This document shows positions 61,588 through 64,000 of a DNA stretch of 64,000 nucleotides, one piece after another. The stretch comes from Dictyophora rubrovolvata. Taxonomy: Eukaryota; Basidiomycota; Agaricomycetes; Phallales; Phallaceae. Positions within the stretch are counted from its first letter, which is position 1. Every line of letters begins with the position of its first letter. The notes under the pieces were generated by a model. It was not told where the DNA came from. It searched no databases and saw only the letters and a program-made list of their open reading frames with translations. Made by a program: the position numbers and the translations under genes. The stretch lies in the NCBI GenBank assembly GCA_029959195.1, contig CP114126.1:682001-746000 (forward strand), written 5' to 3'.

Positions 61588-61943
61588 GGTAAGGCTGAGC
61601 TGGTTTGAACGAAGGAGGTCGAGTACGTAGTGAAGAAAATTGGTTAGTCGGACTTTGAAAGTGCAACTGCACAGACGCTTAGTAAGCTCAATTATTGGGT
61701 ATAATATTCGGTGACTACGCTAGCATACAATGCAACCATGATAATTACGAATCTAATGGATGAAAGCAAAGGAGCAAATACAAGCGCGAATGAATGGAAA
61801 GAAGAAGAAAACCAGAGGTAAGGAGTTATGTCTGCCAATTATTGTACACCAGACCAGTTGGTGGGTAACTGCCTCCCCGGTCTGATGTCCACACCATAAA
61901 GATAAAAAATTAACATAACCATGAAAGCCATAGCCGGTCCTGT
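61588..61943. promoter_or_regulatory. RPL36 promoter region
   Basis: These 356 bp precede the RPL36 ATG, beyond which lies the CK2-beta 3' end. I recognise no confident ribosomal-protein-gene box, and there is no coding potential. Confidence 0.45.
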
Positions 61944-63387
61944 TTATTGTTCGCCTCCACTCCGTCTTAGGAGTTTTGTCCGGATCAACTTATATCTCAT
62001 TCCAGCTTGACGGAGCTCACAAAGGGTCGAGAACGCGAAGATACACGTAGTCCCCATATCAACGAACTATATAAGACGATATTCACTAACATAACTAGTA
62101 AAAGCAAGCTTATATATACCTCTGGCCGATGTAGCATGGGCATTGGAAACCTTCCCATGTTCCTTCGCGTCTCCATTTTCTTCTTCCTCCTCTTCAGACT
62201 CGTTTTCTTCTTCTTCGCCGTTATGTTCCTGTATACTCTAAGTAAAACCTTTCAAATGTAAAATGTAAAAGATGTAGCTTACAGGGTCAAAATCCTCCAT
62301 CTGACCACCTTCATTGGTATCATCATCCTCGCCATTATCTGAATATGCACCGGCGCCAACCCATCTTCCGAACCAGTCTACCTTGTCGAGCTCCGTAGCC
62401 AATTGTGGCCGTAGCCGTGACCATTTCATTCGTGGGCCGCACCGAGCTCGCTCGCTCACTTTGAATCCGTAGATCCTCGGGACGTAAACTTTCCCAAAAG
62501 GTTCTTTCTGTCCACCATAAGGGTTGGGATTCACAAAGTTTGGTTCTGTTGGCGTCTCAGCTGGTGAATTACCCGACATCCAGGGAGCGGTGCTGGTGGG
62601 ACCACTATAGTAAGGCGCAGGTGCTAACTCCCGATAAGTTAAGAAAAAGAGGTGAGGAAACGTAGTTCCAAAAAAAGCTCCTTTAAGGTTACGTTGATCA
62701 CGAAGCATGAATGGGTAAGTTTTAAAAAGGACAAACCATCTACACCTTGAAAACGACTACTCGGAGGGGTGTATATATCGTTGCAATTGGGGCAGTATAG
62801 CTTAACGGTGTCCAGGCCAGGTAGATCGGAGCGGCCACAAGGGACAACAGACTGGCCAGAACAAAATACTCTCGGACAACTTCCAAATTGACCGCTTTCG
62901 TACTTTTCAGCCTATAGGTTTGCTGTTATTAAATTAGCTCATGGAAGGAAAATCGGTGTACCATAGCTGCTAACCCTGCGCGAGTCAAGATATAGCGTTG
63001 ATGCACCAATCCATATAATAACTCGGCAGAGGTCTCGACAATAGATACATCAGGAATTTTTAAAGAATCCTCTACAAACATTCTATCAATTGTTAACATA
63101 GGAAATGGAATGCGCGCACCAGGTTCAACGTCTAGCACCATTTCCATTGCTTCCTTCCAAAAAGGAACAAGACTGTTGAGCCCAGTTAAATTAAAGTCAT
63201 CTTCAATAAACTCCTCGCTGACTTCCGCGAAATACTCGTGCCCTGGCAACGAGCAGAACCAAGTGATCCAAGTCAGCGAGGAAGTAGGTGTCGAGGACGC
63301 TAGATAAGGAAAAGCAGCAGTCAGACCGACAGATTCACGCCAATTCGTGATAGATTGAGTTTTGGAGTTAAATGTTGAGGAGGCCAT
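61944..63387 (-). CDS. CKB1: Casein kinase II regulatory (beta) subunit
   Basis: CK2-beta dimers assemble and direct the CK2 kinase. MASSTFNSKTQ begins at 63387, then TSSLTWITWFCSLPGHEYFA, EVSEEFIEDDFNLTGL, DSLKIPDVSIVETSAELLYG, LVHQRYILTRAGLAAM, the zinc-binding part (FGSCPRVFCSGQSVVPCGRS and LDTVKLYCPNCNDIYTPPSS), RFQGVDGAFFGTTFPHLFFL, TYRELAPAPYYSG, KVYVPRIYGFKVSERARCG, MEDFDP. The first Cys pair is CPRVFC and the second CPNC, so the four-Cys finger is complete. An acidic exon (EEEENESEEEEEENGDAK) follows. The last exon, giving a stop at 61944, is the least certain; reading through the preceding intron would stop near 62062. Confidence 0.92.
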
Positions 63388-63428
63388 TGTCTTAGCAGGA
63401 AGGTGGTCAAAAGCAAGGCAAAGAGTGC

Positions 63429-63700
63429 TCAAACACACGAGCACAACAAAGCCCAAATATCGATAGCAAGTGGCCACGCCTCGCCCATGCGATAAACATA
63501 CTCACCGTAGCCCTCACCATCCCGGTCAACAACTTCCTCCTCCATTCCTTGAACCTCTTCTTCTTCTTGCTCCGGTGTTGGAGGCTCAACAGCGTGAGGG
63601 ACTGGTCGAGGCATAGACTCTGGTTCTTTTTCAAACTCAGTCCTGAGGCCTGAGATCTGAAAGCCCTTCCACCAACGGCGACTTCCGGATGATTATGTAC
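63429..63700 (-). CDS. unresolved open frame or exon, acidic
   Basis: An open frame just upstream of CK2-beta reads RRWWKGFQISGLRTEFEKEP, then PTPEQEEEEVQGMEEEVVDR and stops at 63429-63431 after MGEAWPLAIDIWALLCSCV. Its composition is non-random and it may be the end of a short separate gene or an exon of something larger, but I cannot find convincing splice partners, so neither its start nor its product is settled. A GT donor (GGCTACG|GTGAGT) lies inside it but leads to no sensible join with CK2-beta. Confidence 0.3.
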
Positions 63701-63812
63701 ATATTTCATTATGACGCATGCGAGTACAGCATGCTTGGTTACATTTCACGGAGCCATACGTAAAAAGTAAGTACTTCACCAGTAAAAAGCTTCTGAGACT
63801 AAAATATTAACG

Positions 63813-64000
63813 TTAATTACGACGCTTTCGTTTATTTTTAGAGCTGTAGGTTTGCTGTGAAAGCAATGTGCAATGTGAAAGAGTCAGAAATGGGCCGCTT
63901 CTCAATGATCAAGCTGTACTACGCACCGTATTTCGTCCCGTTGTCTTCTACCAGTCATTAGACCTATATACAACAAATATCGATCATCAGGTACTCACAG
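63813..64000 (-). CDS. 3' end of an unknown gene running off the right edge
   Basis: On the minus strand, an intron beginning GTGAGTACC just inside the right edge ends TATATAG, followed by an exon CTAATGACTGGTAGAAGAC... giving LMTGRRQRDEIR. A second intron (GTGCGT...CCTACAG) leads to SKNKRKRRN and a stop at 63813-63815. The strongly basic tail is the kind found on nucleolar or RNA-binding proteins, but there is too little sequence to name it. The rest of the gene lies outside the window. Confidence 0.4.

Overview
The window is nuclear DNA from a fungus, most likely a basidiomycete (Agaricomycotina). Genes are close together and interrupted by many introns of about 50-60 nt. Several products are typically fungal: trifunctional HIS4, SLA1, VID27, a two-repeat FEX fluoride exporter, and a fungal ERJ5-type J protein. 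I see no transposon, viral fossil, CRISPR array or organellar insert. About 30 protein genes and one tRNA gene can be supported. Almost all are housekeeping genes, and most coding regions had to be joined across introns by eye.

Layout, left to right. 1-6 kb: end of proteasome RPN6 (+), HSP31-like glyoxalase (-), MOB1 (+), eRF3/SUP35 (-). 6-18.4 kb: SLA1 (+), the large ARF-GEF SEC7 (-), prefoldin 1 (+), TRAPPC2L/TCA17 (+). 18.5-25.3 kb: deoxyhypusine synthase (-), VID27 (-), a small unknown gene (+), ERJ5 (+). 25.7-38.5 kb: glutamine synthetase (+), an unknown nuclear-type gene (+), IDH1 (-), an alpha/beta hydrolase (+), an SDR oxidoreductase (-), PDH E1-beta (+), HIS4 (-), tRNA-Gln(CTG) (-). 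38.7-49 kb: exocyst SEC15 (+), ARF1 (-), FEX (+), TspO (-), a TMA17-like small gene (+), a calcium-binding mitochondrial carrier (-). 49-64 kb, all minus strand: PI4-kinase STT4, an unknown gene, a VTT-domain (TVP38-like) protein, RPL36, CK2-beta, and the tail of a gene that runs off the right end.

Membrane traffic is well represented: SLA1 (endocytosis), SEC7 and its expected substrate ARF1, TRAPPC2L, SEC15, STT4 and TVP38-like. Primary metabolism is the other theme: GLN1, IDH1, PDB1, HIS4. From 1 to 46 kb the genes mostly alternate in strand, giving short shared promoters (79 bp between VID27 and its neighbour, 118 bp for eRF3/SLA1, 148 bp for SEC7/PFD1) and tight convergent ends (34 bp for FEX/TspO).

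The main unexpected signal is in splicing. Nine introns in six genes can keep the conserved protein frame only if they begin with GC instead of GT, and one intron in the STT4 kinase domain fits only as AT-AC. That is a high share of the roughly 130 introns I traced by eye. There are also very small exons in ERJ5 (13 nt) and probably VID27 (6 nt), and a 7-nt intron in the tRNA gene.
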